Assembly: GCA_963824215.1 (NCBI GenBank)
Contig: CAWGOE010000004.1
Span: forward strand, 186,001 to 250,000
DNA from: VRUE01 sp963824215
Lineage (GTDB): Bacteria > Actinomycetota > Thermoleophilia > Solirubrobacterales > 70-9
Reading direction: 5' to 3'
DNA: 64,000 nucleotides
Part shown: positions 23,134 through 32,130 of the stretch, in pieces
How the letters are laid out: the number at the start of each line of letters is the position of its first letter
How positions within the stretch are numbered: position 1 is the first letter of the stretch
Notes under the pieces: generated by a model
Told to the model about the DNA's origin: nothing
Databases searched by the model: none
What the model saw: the letters and a program-made list of their open reading frames with translations, nothing else
Position numbers and translations under genes: made by a program

Positions 23134-26100
23134 GTGGAGCACGCGGAGCACAAGAACAGCCATCTGGATACCGCCTCGAGGCGGCTCGGCCTCGCGCTTT
23201 GCCTTCTTCTAACCGTGGGCTTCGTCACTGCCGCTTCCGCCTCCGCCAGCTATGAGCAGGTGGCCGACTTCGGCAAAAACGAACAGCTGGAAGCGACCGG
23301 CCTGGCGGTGAACACGACCGGCGCCGGCGGCGTGCCGCCCGGGACCGTCTATGCGGTCGGCATAAAGGGCCGGCGAGTGATCCGCTACAGCCCTAGCGGC
23401 GAATTCCGCGAAGCATGGGGATGGGGGGTCGGGGACGGCGAAGTCGAATTCCAGCGCTGCGGCCCCGACGGGGATCCCGCCTACCCGACCTGCCTGTCTG
23501 TCGCTGGTGAACTAAACCCACCTCTGGGAGAAGGCCCCGGGCAGTTCGGTATACCCATGGGGGTAGCGGTGGAACAGAGCACCGGCCGCGTATACGTGCT
23601 CGACAACTTCCGCAAAAGTGGGGTGGTCCAGGTGTTCAGCCCCGATGGCTCTGAACTGCTGGAAAGCTTTGGCCAACGCGGGGCGGCCGGCGAATCCTTC
23701 GACGAAGGGCCAGGCAAAATACACACCGCCGGACGAGCAAGCGGCATCGCAGTGAGCAACGGCAGCGTGGTCTACCTGACCGACTACAAGCCCCCCAGCG
23801 CCAAATCGGGCGTCGAGGAGCGAGTAATGGTCTTCGATGACGGCGTCTACACCGGCCGCGATCACGACATCGCCCCCTACCCACAGGGACCGAACTACAT
23901 CCCCACGGGGCTGGCGGTGGACAACGCCAACAACCTCTACACCCACAGTGAAGACGCGATCTATGAGTTCTCGCCGGCCGACCGCCTGACGCCGATCTGC
24001 GAGTTCCAGTTCTCGGCGGGGGGGATCACGGGGATGGGCGTCGACCCCGCCACCGGCGCGCCCTTTTTCTACAGCTCCAAAGGCAAAAAAGAGATACACC
24101 AGCTGAGCCCCTGCAACTCAGAAGGCCAGTTCGAAGAGGTCGGGACGATCCCGGTCAGCCCGAAACCGGGGGCAGGCGAAACGGTCCCGCTCGCCTTCAA
24201 CCCGATCCTCAGCTACGAAGAAGGCCGCCCACCCGGCATCCTCTACGCGGCTGACGGATCATCTCGCCCCGAAGAACTAGGAATCGGCCATATCTTCGCC
24301 CAGCCGGTGAGCCTGCTGCCGGAGATCGAGGCGCAGTCGGTCTCAGGCGCGGGGGAATCCTCGGCGTTGCTCGAAGCAGAGATCAATCCCAACGGCGAGG
24401 ACACCAGCTACGCGTTCCAATACCTGAGCGAGGCGGCCTATCAGGCAAACGAACCTAACGAGAGGCAAGCGGTGACGGTAAGCGCCACCGGCGGAACCTT
24501 CACCCTCGGCTTCGGAGGCCAGGAGACTGGCGGGACGGCCAAAGGCAACCTCGCGGCCGGCTCGACCACCGTCGAGTCGCTCATCACCGCCGAGGGTAAA
24601 GGCAACCTCAGCGCCGCAACTGGAACCGGGACCATCACCGCAGGCTCCACCGAAGTCAAAGCGCTCGCGACGACGACCGGCGCTTTCGCTGTCGGTCAGA
24701 CGCTAGCCAGCACGGGCAGCATCTCCGGAGGCATCAAGATCATAGCCGTTACCGCTACGACTCTCACCCTCTCCAAACCCGCTAAAGCATCGGCCGCGGG
24801 CGTTGCGCTGAAAGCGGGCGCGACCGAAATCACTGGACTGTCAACCACCTTCGGCCGGTTCGTCGTCGGGCAGCCAATCGCTGGAAGCGGTCTTCCCCCC
24901 GCCACGACCATCCTCGCTGTCTCCCCCACGAGCCTGACGCTCTCCGAACCCGTTGAAACCAACGCCACCGGCGTCGCTCTCAACTCCGGCGGTCCTCTGC
25001 CTCTTGCCGTAGGTCAGCAGATCAGCGGCCCGGGTATCCCAGTGGGAGCGACGATTACTGAAGCGGCCAAAGGGACCCTCACTCTGAGCCATGCGGCGAG
25101 CGCGAGCACGACTGGTGCTGCGCTTAGAGCAGGCATTCCCTTCGACGCGACGGCGGGAGGGGTGGGCCGTGCCCTTCGCAGCCTGTCGAGCATCGGGGGG
25201 GTCGGCGGATCGGTGCAGGTAACTGGCGGACCGGGCGATGAAGCTGGCTCGAGCCCCTATGAGATCGTCTTCACTGGGACGCTTGAAAACAGGGACCTGC
25301 CTGAGCTCTCGAGCGACTCCTCAGACCTCAGCGGCGGCGCCGCTTCGGCCACGCTCGCAACCCAGCACGATGGTGGCGGCGGCTTTGCCGCGGGGGCCAG
25401 CGAAGTCCCCAGCGGCGGCGCTCAGCTCGGTAGTGGCTTGACTACGCTGGCGGTCTCCGCCGCGCTCTCGGGCCTTGACCCCGACACCGATTACCGCTTC
25501 CGGGTTGTGGCGACCAACGTCGAAGGAAAAACTGAAGGCGAGGCAAGGAGCTTTCGCACCTATCCAATCACCCCCTCCGGCCTGCCCGATGGTCGCGCCT
25601 ATGAGCTCGTCACGCCGGTCGAGAAGCACGGCGGGGAGCCCTTTCCGCTTAGCCCCGAACTCGGCAGCTGCGGAAGGGAATGCAAGCCAGGCGTCAACTC
25701 AGAGGCCTTCCCCAGGCAGATCTCAGCCGACGGAGAAGCGGTCGTCTACTCGGGCTTCTCCTTCTCCTTTGAGGAGGGCGCCTCCGTATACAACGAGTAC
25801 CTCTCAAAACGCACCAGTACAGGCTGGCAGACGACAAACCTGAGCCCGGCCCTGATGGGCTCCACCGACCAGGGCTACAGAGCCTTCAGTGCAGATCTAA
25901 GCCAGGGGGTGCTCTACCAACGCACCCCCACGCTGACCCCATCAGCCCCGCCCGGATACGCGAACCTCTACCGCCAGCCCTCGGCCGACCCCGGGGCGCT
26001 CGAGACGCTCTTGACGAGCGCGCCGTTGAACAGGCCCGAAGGCTTCTTCTCGATCGCCTACGCGGGCGCCTCGAAGGATTTCAACCATCACTTTTTCGCC

Positions 26101-27576
26101 GCGAACGACGCCCTCGAAGGCTCGGTCCCGCCGGCGGTGGATGGTGGCGCGAGCAAAAGGAACCTCTACGAGTACGACGGCGGGACGCTGCGGCTCGTGA
26201 ACGTGCTGCCCGACGAAACCAGCGTCCCAGGGGCATTCTTCGGATCGAAGAGCCAGGAGCAGGGCGAAACGCTCAATCTCTCCCACGCGATCTCCGACGA
26301 CGGCTCGCGGGTCTTCTGGAGCTCAGAAAGCGGCCAGGTCTACGTGCGCAAGGACGGCTCGAGCACCGAGGAAATCCCCGACGCGAGCGGCAAATTCCTC
26401 ACCGCCTCGGCCGATGGCTCCAAGGTTCTGCTCACCAACGGGTTGCTCTATGACGTTGAGGATCTCGCCGCGCCGGCGATCGACCTGAGTGAAGGCGAAG
26501 GCGGGTTCCTCGGGATCACCGGCCAAAGCGAGGACCTCTCGAAGATCTACTTCGTCGATACCGCGGTGCTTGACGAAGCGCCCAACGATCAGGGCGCGGT
26601 CGCGCAGGCCGGCCAGGCCAACCTCTACGCCTGGGAGGAGGGGGGCGCGGTGCGTTACGTCGCGACGCTAGTGCATGTGCCCGGAGCCGACGATAGCCAG
26701 GGAGGCGGCGCTACGTCTGGAACCTGGACGGCCTCACCTGCAAACCGCCTTGCCCAGGCCAGCCCCGACGGCCGCTGGCTCGCCTTTCGCTCCGAGGCGG
26801 CGCTGATCGACGGCTTCGAGAACGTCGGGCCGTGTGAACTCATAGAGCTTCCAGGGTCCATCACCTTCAACGTCTCTGCCTGCGCTGAGGTCTACCTCTA
26901 TGACTCGGCCACGGAAGAGCTGATCTGCCCATCGTGTAACCCGAGCGGCGAAGCGCCGCACGGCCCCTCGACCCTGCCGTTGCTGTCCCCCGTCCCGGGT
27001 GAGCTAGACCCCCAGCCCCAGCCCCGCTTCCTCAGCAACTCAGGACGCCTCTACTTCGACAGCCAGGACGCGCTCACCCCACGCGACACCAACGAGAACA
27101 TCGAAGATGCCTACCAGTACGAGCCCCAGGGAATCGGTGATTGCAAACGCGAAGGCGGCTGCGTCTCACTGATCTCGGCCGGGCGCGAACCGGGCGACTC
27201 CAACTTCCTCGCCGCAGATCCGAGTGGCGAGAACGTCTTCTTCACCACCCGAGATCAGCTCCTGCTCGAAGACCGCGACAAACTCGTCGACGTATACGTA
27301 GCCCGCGAAGGCGGCGGCTTCCCCACCACCGCGCAAAGCGGCGGCGGCGAGTGCCAGGGCGAAGCCTGCCAGCCCGCCCCGATCGTGCCCGCCTACCCGA
27401 CGCCCGCATCGGGCTTTACGGGGGCGGGGAACCTCAAACAGGGCCCGACGAGCAAACGCTGCCCCAAGGCAAAGCGCAAGGTGCGCCGCAAGGGCAAGAC
27501 GCGCTGTGTGAACGCGAATCGAAAGCGCCAAGGCAAAAAGGCCCAAGCGCGCCACAACCAAGGAGGCGGGCGATGA
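23134..27576 (+). CDS. Large secreted propeller protein (NHL + Fn3 + C-terminal propeller), copy 1
   Basis: A 1480-residue exported protein, GTG start with GGAG upstream. A signal peptide (LGLALCLLLTVGFVTAASAS) leads to NHL-like repeats (GLAVNTTGAGGVPPGTVYAV, then PMGVAVEQSTGRVYVLDNF) to about residue 400. A fibronectin-type segment follows (LSGLDPDTDYRFRVVATN), then a PDGRAYELVTPVEKHGGEPF block and repeats with DGS and SPDGRWLAFRSE motifs, as in TolB-like propellers. The C-terminus is Lys/Arg-rich (KRCPKAKRKVRRKGKTRC), suiting wall-polymer binding. Residues about 444-750 are absent from copy 2. No enzyme motif is visible. Confidence 0.75.
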   Translation: MEHAEHKNSHLDTASRRLGLALCLLLTVGFVTAASASASYEQVADFGKNEQLEATGLAVNTTGAGGVPPGTVYAVGIKGRRVIRYSPSGEFREAWGWGVGDGEVEFQRCGPDGDPAYPTCLSVAGELNPPLGEGPGQFGIPMGVAVEQSTGRVYVLDNFRKSGVVQVFSPDGSELLESFGQRGAAGESFDEGPGKIHTAGRASGIAVSNGSVVYLTDYKPPSAKSGVEERVMVFDDGVYTGRDHDIAPYPQGPNYIPTGLAVDNANNLYTHSEDAIYEFSPADRLTPICEFQFSAGGITGMGVDPATGAPFFYSSKGKKEIHQLSPCNSEGQFEEVGTIPVSPKPGAGETVPLAFNPILSYEEGRPPGILYAADGSSRPEELGIGHIFAQPVSLLPEIEAQSVSGAGESSALLEAEINPNGEDTSYAFQYLSEAAYQANEPNERQAVTVSATGGTFTLGFGGQETGGTAKGNLAAGSTTVESLITAEGKGNLSAATGTGTITAGSTEVKALATTTGAFAVGQTLASTGSISGGIKIIAVTATTLTLSKPAKASAAGVALKAGATEITGLSTTFGRFVVGQPIAGSGLPPATTILAVSPTSLTLSEPVETNATGVALNSGGPLPLAVGQQISGPGIPVGATITEAAKGTLTLSHAASASTTGAALRAGIPFDATAGGVGRALRSLSSIGGVGGSVQVTGGPGDEAGSSPYEIVFTGTLENRDLPELSSDSSDLSGGAASATLATQHDGGGGFAAGASEVPSGGAQLGSGLTTLAVSAALSGLDPDTDYRFRVVATNVEGKTEGEARSFRTYPITPSGLPDGRAYELVTPVEKHGGEPFPLSPELGSCGRECKPGVNSEAFPRQISADGEAVVYSGFSFSFEEGASVYNEYLSKRTSTGWQTTNLSPALMGSTDQGYRAFSADLSQGVLYQRTPTLTPSAPPGYANLYRQPSADPGALETLLTSAPLNRPEGFFSIAYAGASKDFNHHFFAANDALEGSVPPAVDGGASKRNLYEYDGGTLRLVNVLPDETSVPGAFFGSKSQEQGETLNLSHAISDDGSRVFWSSESGQVYVRKDGSSTEEIPDASGKFLTASADGSKVLLTNGLLYDVEDLAAPAIDLSEGEGGFLGITGQSEDLSKIYFVDTAVLDEAPNDQGAVAQAGQANLYAWEEGGAVRYVATLVHVPGADDSQGGGATSGTWTASPANRLAQASPDGRWLAFRSEAALIDGFENVGPCELIELPGSITFNVSACAEVYLYDSATEELICPSCNPSGEAPHGPSTLPLLSPVPGELDPQPQPRFLSNSGRLYFDSQDALTPRDTNENIEDAYQYEPQGIGDCKREGGCVSLISAGREPGDSNFLAADPSGENVFFTTRDQLLLEDRDKLVDVYVAREGGGFPTTAQSGGGECQGEACQPAPIVPAYPTPASGFTGAGNLKQGPTSKRCPKAKRKVRRKGKTRCVNANRKRQGKKAQARHNQGGGR
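24463..25383 (+). repeat. Extra segment with VGQ-type repeats, unique to copy 1
   Basis: About 307 residues not found in the paralogue at 33107-36619. The outer part is a domain of the type TFTLGFGGQETG...IPFDATAGGVGRALRSL...VTGGPG...YEIVFTGTL. Into it is set an array (24535-25131) of about three 55-residue units with VGQxIxGxGIPxxTTI and TLTLSxPA motifs. The unit is familiar from phage tail and other exported actinobacterial proteins. Confidence 0.7.
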
Positions 27577-30356
27577 TTCGGCGACAGGCAAGGCCCCTCG
27601 TATCGCTGATTGCCCTGGCGTTGTGCCTCCTTGCGCCTGCCGCAGCCCAGGCCGACTTCGGCTTCGTCCCCGGCAGCGTCTCGGCGAAAGCCGAGAACAA
27701 AAACGGCACGCTCGCCACCGAAGCGGGCTCCCATCCCTACGCATACAAGGTCAGCTTCGCCTTAAACACCGACCCCGGCGGAGTGCTCGAAGGCGGCGAA
27801 GCGCGCGACATCATCGCCGAGCTGCCGCCGGGCCTGATCGGCAACCCCCTCGCTGTGCCGCGCTGCTCGCGCGCTGCGTATGAGGGCGTCCTCCCCAAGT
27901 GCCCGGCGAACACCCAGGTTGGCGTGCTCAGGGCCACCCTGCCCGACATCCCCGGGGTCGCGCTGCCGATCTTCAACCTCGAGCCCCCGCCGGGCATCGC
28001 CGGGCAGATCGGCGCTGGCGCGGTCAACCTGAACGTGCTGCAGAGCGCCTCGGTCAGAAGCGAGCAGGGCTACGGCCTCACGGTCGGCGCCTTCAACATC
28101 CCAAACGCGGTGATCTCCGGCACCGAGACGATCTGGGGGGTCCCGGCGGATCCTAGCCATGACCTCGAGCGCACCGGGGAACAGCTCGACAACGGTGGCC
28201 CAGGGGTCCCCTCCGACGCTCCCCCCTTGCCCTTCCTAACTCTGCCCACCTCTTGCGAGGAGACGCTGCAGATAACGCTCAAGGCTGACTCCAAACTCGC
28301 CCCGGGCGTCTTCGTCGAGCAATCAGCCCCAGCCTTCGGATCGCCAGACCCCTTGGTGCGCTGCGACGCGGTTCCCTTCGCCCCCCAAATCGCCGCCCAG
28401 ACGACCGGACGGCTGGCCGAGAATCCGACCGGACTCGACTTTGAGCTGAAGTTGCCAAACCAGGGCCTTTTGGCCGCAGGCGCGATCGCCGAAACCCAGC
28501 CGCACAAAGTGCGTGTGACGTTGCCGGTGGGTGTTACTGCGAACCCCGCTCTGGCTGAAGGCGTTGGCGTCTGCACCCTGGATCAATACAAAGCAGAGAA
28601 GGCCGACACCGCCCCAGGCCAAGGCTGCCCCACTGCTTCGAAAATCGGCTCGATAGTAGGCCACTCGCCACTGGTGGAAGCCCTGATCGAGGGCTCCCTC
28701 TACCTAGCCGAGCCATACAACAACCCAAGCGACTCCCTAATAGCCCTATACATAGTCGCCCGCGTGCCAGAAAGAGGCGTTCTGGTAAAGCAGGCCGGCA
28801 AGGTGGAACCGGATCCGGCCACGGGCCAGCTTGTGACCACCTTCGAAGGTCTGCCGCCGCTGCCGTATACGGACTTCAAGCTCCACTTCAGAGAAGGCGG
28901 TCGCGCCGCCCTGATCAGCCCCCCAGCCTGCGGCTCCTACACCACCAAAGCCGAGCTCTATCCCTTCTCCGATCCGACCAAAGCCACTCCCGCCACCAGC
29001 GTCTTCCAGATCGAGCGCGGGGTCGACGGCGGCGCCTGCCCCCCCGGTGGAGTCCCGCCCTTCAACCCAGGCTTCGAAGCGGGAACGCTCTCCAACTCAG
29101 CCGGCGCCTTCTCGCCCCTGCAGATGCGACTGACCCGCAAGGACGGCGATCAGGACCTGACCAAGATCTCGACCACGCTGCCACCAGGCGTGCTCGCCTC
29201 CCTGGCTGGAGTAGGCAAATGCTCAGACGCCCAGATCGCGCAAGCGCAGTCGAGAACTGGCCCTCACGGCGGAGTCGAAGAGCTGACGAGCCCATCGTGC
29301 CCGGCTAACTCCAAGATCGGCCGCACCGAGACCGGCGCCGGAGTGGGGGGAACCCTGCTCTACGTCCCAGGCAACCTCTACCTAGCCGGCCCTTATAAAG
29401 GCGCTCCGCTGAGCGTGGTAGCGATAGTCCCCGCGGTCGCAGGGCCCTTCGACGTCGGAACCGTCGTAGTCCGCCTGGCGCTTCGCTTCAACCCGAGGAC
29501 CGCGCAAGCTGAAGCGGACGGCGCATCTTCAGACCCGATCCCCCACATCCTCAGAGGCATCCCACTCAAGGTCAGGGACATCAGGGTCCACGTAGACCGA
29601 CCCAGCTGGATCTTCAACCCGACCTCATGCGAATCAACTTCGACCCAGGCGAAGCTCTGGGGCGGAGGGGTGGATGCCTTCAGCGTCAACGACGACGCAC
29701 CGCACTCAGTCGCAGCTCGCTTCCAAGCAGCCGATTGCGCCAACCTCGCCTTCAAGCCACGTCTTGGCTTGAAGCTGAAAGGCGGGACCAAGCGCGGATC
29801 ACATCCAGCTCTGACCGGGACCTATAGGCCACGCGCAGGCGACGCGAACCTCGAGGGCCTCGTCTTGCGCCTGCCTTCTTCGGCCTTCCTCGACCAGGCC
29901 CACATCAGGACGATCTGCACCCGAGTGCAGTACGCGGCAAACGGAGGCAACGGCGGCGGTTGTCCGAAAGGGTCGATCTACGGCCAAGCCACCGCTCACA
30001 CCCCGTTGCTCGAGGAGCCGCTAAGTGGCCCGGTCTACCTCAGATCCTCAAACCACAACCTGCCCGACTTCGTCGCCTCACTGCACGGAATCGTCGACAT
30101 CGAAGCTGTTGCCCGCATCGACTCAAAGAACGGCGGCATCAGAGCTACCTTCAGCGAGCTGCCCGATGCCCCGATCACCAAAGTCGTTGTGAAGATGCAG
30201 GGGGCCAAGAAGGGCTTGATCGTCAACAGCCGCAATCTCTGCGGGGCTAAGAGCAGGGCCAATGCTGACTTCGTCGGGCAAAACGGCAGGCGGCATGGGA
30301 TCAAGCCTGTGATGGAGGCTCAGTGCGGGAAGGGGCGCAAGAGCAAGCGCCGGTAA
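27573..30356 (+). CDS. Exported protein of unknown function, copy 1
   Basis: A 927-residue exported protein starting at ATG 27573, overlapping the propeller gene by ATGA and preceded by AGGAGGCGGGCG, so translation is coupled. A signal peptide (PLVSLIALALCLLAPAAAQA) is followed by a mature chain rich in Pro and Gly with recurring patterns (ELPPGLIGNPLAVPRCSRAA; CPANTQVGV; CPANSKIGRTETG) and many Cys in CPxxS-type contexts. No known enzyme domain was recognised. It ends in a short basic tail (GKGRKSKRR). A stretch of 623 bases is identical to copy 2. Confidence 0.75.
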   Translation: MIRRQARPLVSLIALALCLLAPAAAQADFGFVPGSVSAKAENKNGTLATEAGSHPYAYKVSFALNTDPGGVLEGGEARDIIAELPPGLIGNPLAVPRCSRAAYEGVLPKCPANTQVGVLRATLPDIPGVALPIFNLEPPPGIAGQIGAGAVNLNVLQSASVRSEQGYGLTVGAFNIPNAVISGTETIWGVPADPSHDLERTGEQLDNGGPGVPSDAPPLPFLTLPTSCEETLQITLKADSKLAPGVFVEQSAPAFGSPDPLVRCDAVPFAPQIAAQTTGRLAENPTGLDFELKLPNQGLLAAGAIAETQPHKVRVTLPVGVTANPALAEGVGVCTLDQYKAEKADTAPGQGCPTASKIGSIVGHSPLVEALIEGSLYLAEPYNNPSDSLIALYIVARVPERGVLVKQAGKVEPDPATGQLVTTFEGLPPLPYTDFKLHFREGGRAALISPPACGSYTTKAELYPFSDPTKATPATSVFQIERGVDGGACPPGGVPPFNPGFEAGTLSNSAGAFSPLQMRLTRKDGDQDLTKISTTLPPGVLASLAGVGKCSDAQIAQAQSRTGPHGGVEELTSPSCPANSKIGRTETGAGVGGTLLYVPGNLYLAGPYKGAPLSVVAIVPAVAGPFDVGTVVVRLALRFNPRTAQAEADGASSDPIPHILRGIPLKVRDIRVHVDRPSWIFNPTSCESTSTQAKLWGGGVDAFSVNDDAPHSVAARFQAADCANLAFKPRLGLKLKGGTKRGSHPALTGTYRPRAGDANLEGLVLRLPSSAFLDQAHIRTICTRVQYAANGGNGGGCPKGSIYGQATAHTPLLEEPLSGPVYLRSSNHNLPDFVASLHGIVDIEAVARIDSKNGGIRATFSELPDAPITKVVVKMQGAKKGLIVNSRNLCGAKSRANADFVGQNGRRHGIKPVMEAQCGKGRKSKRR
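28716..29338 (+). repeat. 623-base block identical to 37756-38378
   Basis: Read side by side, this block matches the copy in cassette 2 base for base, including third codon positions, while flanking sequence shows scattered differences. The offset is constant at 9040 bases. Confidence 0.8.
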
Positions 30357-30404
30357 GCGCCCTTTCGCCCGTCCTCTCTCCCTCCCAGATATCTAGTGAT
30401 CAGA

Positions 30405-30421
30405 GATACCACGTGCGTATC
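30405..30421. promoter_or_regulatory. Operator-like repeat before TetR gene 2
   Basis: GATAC-N7-GTATC, a perfect 5-base inverted repeat upstream of TTGACA. It shares the ATACCAYGTGCGTATCTTGA string with the cassette 1 promoter. Confidence 0.5.
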
Positions 30422-30450
30422 TTGACAAACACGTACTGACATGTTTGTAT
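30422..30450 (+). promoter_or_regulatory. Promoter of TetR genes 2 and 3
   Basis: TTGACA at 30422-30427, a 17-base spacer and TTGTAT at 30445-30450. The GTG start at 30458 is 7 bases past the -10, so the transcript is probably leaderless. Confidence 0.55.
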
Positions 30451-30457
30451 TGGTCGG

Positions 30458-31171
30458 GTGGCTTCGGCTAAGAACGCAGCCGGTATGGCGATGGCGACTC
30501 GCGAGCCGCGCGGCTCGCGGCGGCGGCCGGACGTCGCGCCGCCTGAGGTCGAGCGCATCCCGCCTCGCTCGGGTCTCTCGCGGGCTGAGGTCATCGCCAA
30601 CCAGCGTCGGCGGATCCTCGATGGCATGGCCGTTGCCCTCGCCTACCACGGCTATGAGGACACGAAGATCACGGACGTGGTTGAACTGGCTGGCCTCTCC
30701 CGCGCGACCTTCTACGAGCATTTCCGCGGCAAGCAGGTTTGCTTCGAAGCTGCTTATGAAGACGGCGTTGAGCGCTTAGCCGGCGTGGTGGAGAGGGCTG
30801 TCTCGGGGGAGGCAGGCTGGGACGCTCAGGTGTCGGCCGGCCTGATGGCGGGGCTCGAGTTCCTGGCGGCCGACCCGGCGTTCGCCCATCTACTCCTGGT
30901 CGAGTCGCTTGCGGCAGCGCGACCGGCGAGGTTGGAGCACGAGCACTCCCTGGCGCGCCTGGCGGAAGCCCTGCGCCCTCCCGCTGCTCTGCCGGGGGGC
31001 GAGATCGTGCCCGAGGAGACATTGCGACTCCTTGCCGGGGGGCTTGCGTCGCACGTCGCGGGCCGCGTGCTCGCGGGCGAGGCAGAGTGGCTTCCGCGGG
31101 ACCACGACCTGCTGCTCGGCTTCCTGCTGGCGCCCGCCCAGGCTGCCGATGCCCGGGTCGCGACCGGCTGA
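30458..31171 (+). CDS. TetR-family regulator 2
   Basis: A 237-residue TetR-type regulator with the HTH at about residues 55-95 (YHGYEDTKITDVVELAGLSR then ATFYEHFRGKQVCF). It has a basic N-terminal extension like the other two TetR proteins here. No ribosome-binding site precedes the GTG, but the -10 position fits a leaderless start; ATG 30485 is an alternative. It overlaps the next TetR gene by 23 bases, so the two are co-expressed and might form heterodimers. It lies between the two cassettes. Confidence 0.88.
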   Translation: MASAKNAAGMAMATREPRGSRRRPDVAPPEVERIPPRSGLSRAEVIANQRRRILDGMAVALAYHGYEDTKITDVVELAGLSRATFYEHFRGKQVCFEAAYEDGVERLAGVVERAVSGEAGWDAQVSAGLMAGLEFLAADPAFAHLLLVESLAAARPARLEHEHSLARLAEALRPPAALPGGEIVPEETLRLLAGGLASHVAGRVLAGEAEWLPRDHDLLLGFLLAPAQAADARVATG

Positions 31172-31862
31172 CGCCGACTCCGATCGTTTCGAGCCGGAAC
31201 AGCTCCCTGAGCTACCGGTAGACCTCGCGCTCTCGCAGCTGCCCGCCGGCCGGCATGGGCTGCCGCGCGCGTTCATCGTCCGCAATCAGCGCTTGCGCAT
31301 CGTCGCCGCGATGCTGCGCTTACTGCCGCGGCACGGCTATGGGGCGCTGACGATCGGCCACCTCACCCAGGAGGCCGGGGTCTCGCGCGCCACTTTCTAC
31401 AGCCAGTTCGAGAGCAAGGAGGAGTGCTTCCTGGCCACCTATGACATGGCCGCCGAGTGGTTGTGCGAGCGCGTCGAGGCGGCGGGGAGGAGCGACGAGC
31501 AGTGGCCCCTGCGCGTCCGCGCGAGCGTGAGCGAGGCGATGCGGTTGCTGGCTGCGAATCGGAACCTCACTCACCTCATCGCGGTCGAGGCCCTGCAGGC
31601 CGGGCGCACGGCCCGGCGTCGCCGGCAGGCTTGTCTCAGTCGTCTCGCGGAGGCCCTGCGCGCCGCCCGCCCCCGCGACGTCGAGCTGCCGGCCGATCTC
31701 GAGGAGTTGCTGGTAGGCGGCGTTCTCGCCCATGTAAGTCGCTACGTCGATAGCGAACGGGTCGAGCATCTCTCCGAGGCGACCGCCGAGCTGGTCCAGT
31801 ACATGCTGATCCCCTATCTGGATCCGGCAGAGAGCAGGCGTATCGCCGATCAGGCCGCCTGA
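31149..31862 (+). CDS. TetR-family regulator 3
   Basis: A 237-residue TetR-type regulator, the same length as regulator 2. The HTH is at about residues 55-95 (RHGYGALTIGHLTQEAGVSR then ATFYSQFESKEECF). It starts within the 3' end of regulator 2, at ATG 31149. The C-terminal domain (ELVQYMLIPYLDPAESRRIA) is distinct. It is followed after 268 bases by cassette 2, and its position mirrors that of regulator 1 before cassette 1. Confidence 0.88.
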   Translation: MPGSRPADADSDRFEPEQLPELPVDLALSQLPAGRHGLPRAFIVRNQRLRIVAAMLRLLPRHGYGALTIGHLTQEAGVSRATFYSQFESKEECFLATYDMAAEWLCERVEAAGRSDEQWPLRVRASVSEAMRLLAANRNLTHLIAVEALQAGRTARRRRQACLSRLAEALRAARPRDVELPADLEELLVGGVLAHVSRYVDSERVEHLSEATAELVQYMLIPYLDPAESRRIADQAA

Positions 31863-31945
31863 GCGAGCTCCTTTCGCGAAAGCCTTAAGCCCTTTTCCTG
31901 AGCCAAGAACGGACGCTTTTCGCCTGTCCATACCACTCTCGTTCC

Positions 31946-31974
31946 TTGACAATTCCATACTCGTATGTTTATCC
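31946..31974 (+). promoter_or_regulatory. Promoter of cassette 2 with operator in spacer
   Basis: TTGACA at 31946-31951, a 17-base spacer and TTATCC at 31969-31974. The spacer contains a 12-base palindrome, CATAC-TC-GTATG (31956-31967), where a repressor would compete with polymerase. The leader of about 150 bases holds a small GGCCGC...GCGGCC hairpin at 32075-32093. Confidence 0.55.
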
Positions 31975-32130
31975 TGGCGCAGTCTTTGGGAACGCGAGTG
32001 TTAGTCCAAGGAACGGACTTGTTTAGCGGACCCGAGGCGATAACAGGGACCACATAACCGAGCTCGCCACAAGGGGCCGCAAGGGAAGCGGCCGGCAGAG
32101 GGGCTCACGGGACAAGGAGAAGAGATCTAG

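Larger units (their letters stand above)
22152..30356 (+). repeat. Surface-protein cassette 1 (tandem duplicate)
   Basis: Three genes in a row (collagen-like, propeller protein, exported protein of unknown function), repeated in the same order and orientation at 32131-39384. Intergenic hairpins, ribosome-binding sites and gene overlaps are also conserved. Cassette 1 is longer mainly because its second gene carries an extra segment of about 920 bases. Confidence 0.85.

Noticed and set aside
25942..26961. Minus-strand ORFs inside the propeller genes
   Set aside because: Antisense shadows repeated in both cassettes because the genes are paralogous, not because they are coding.
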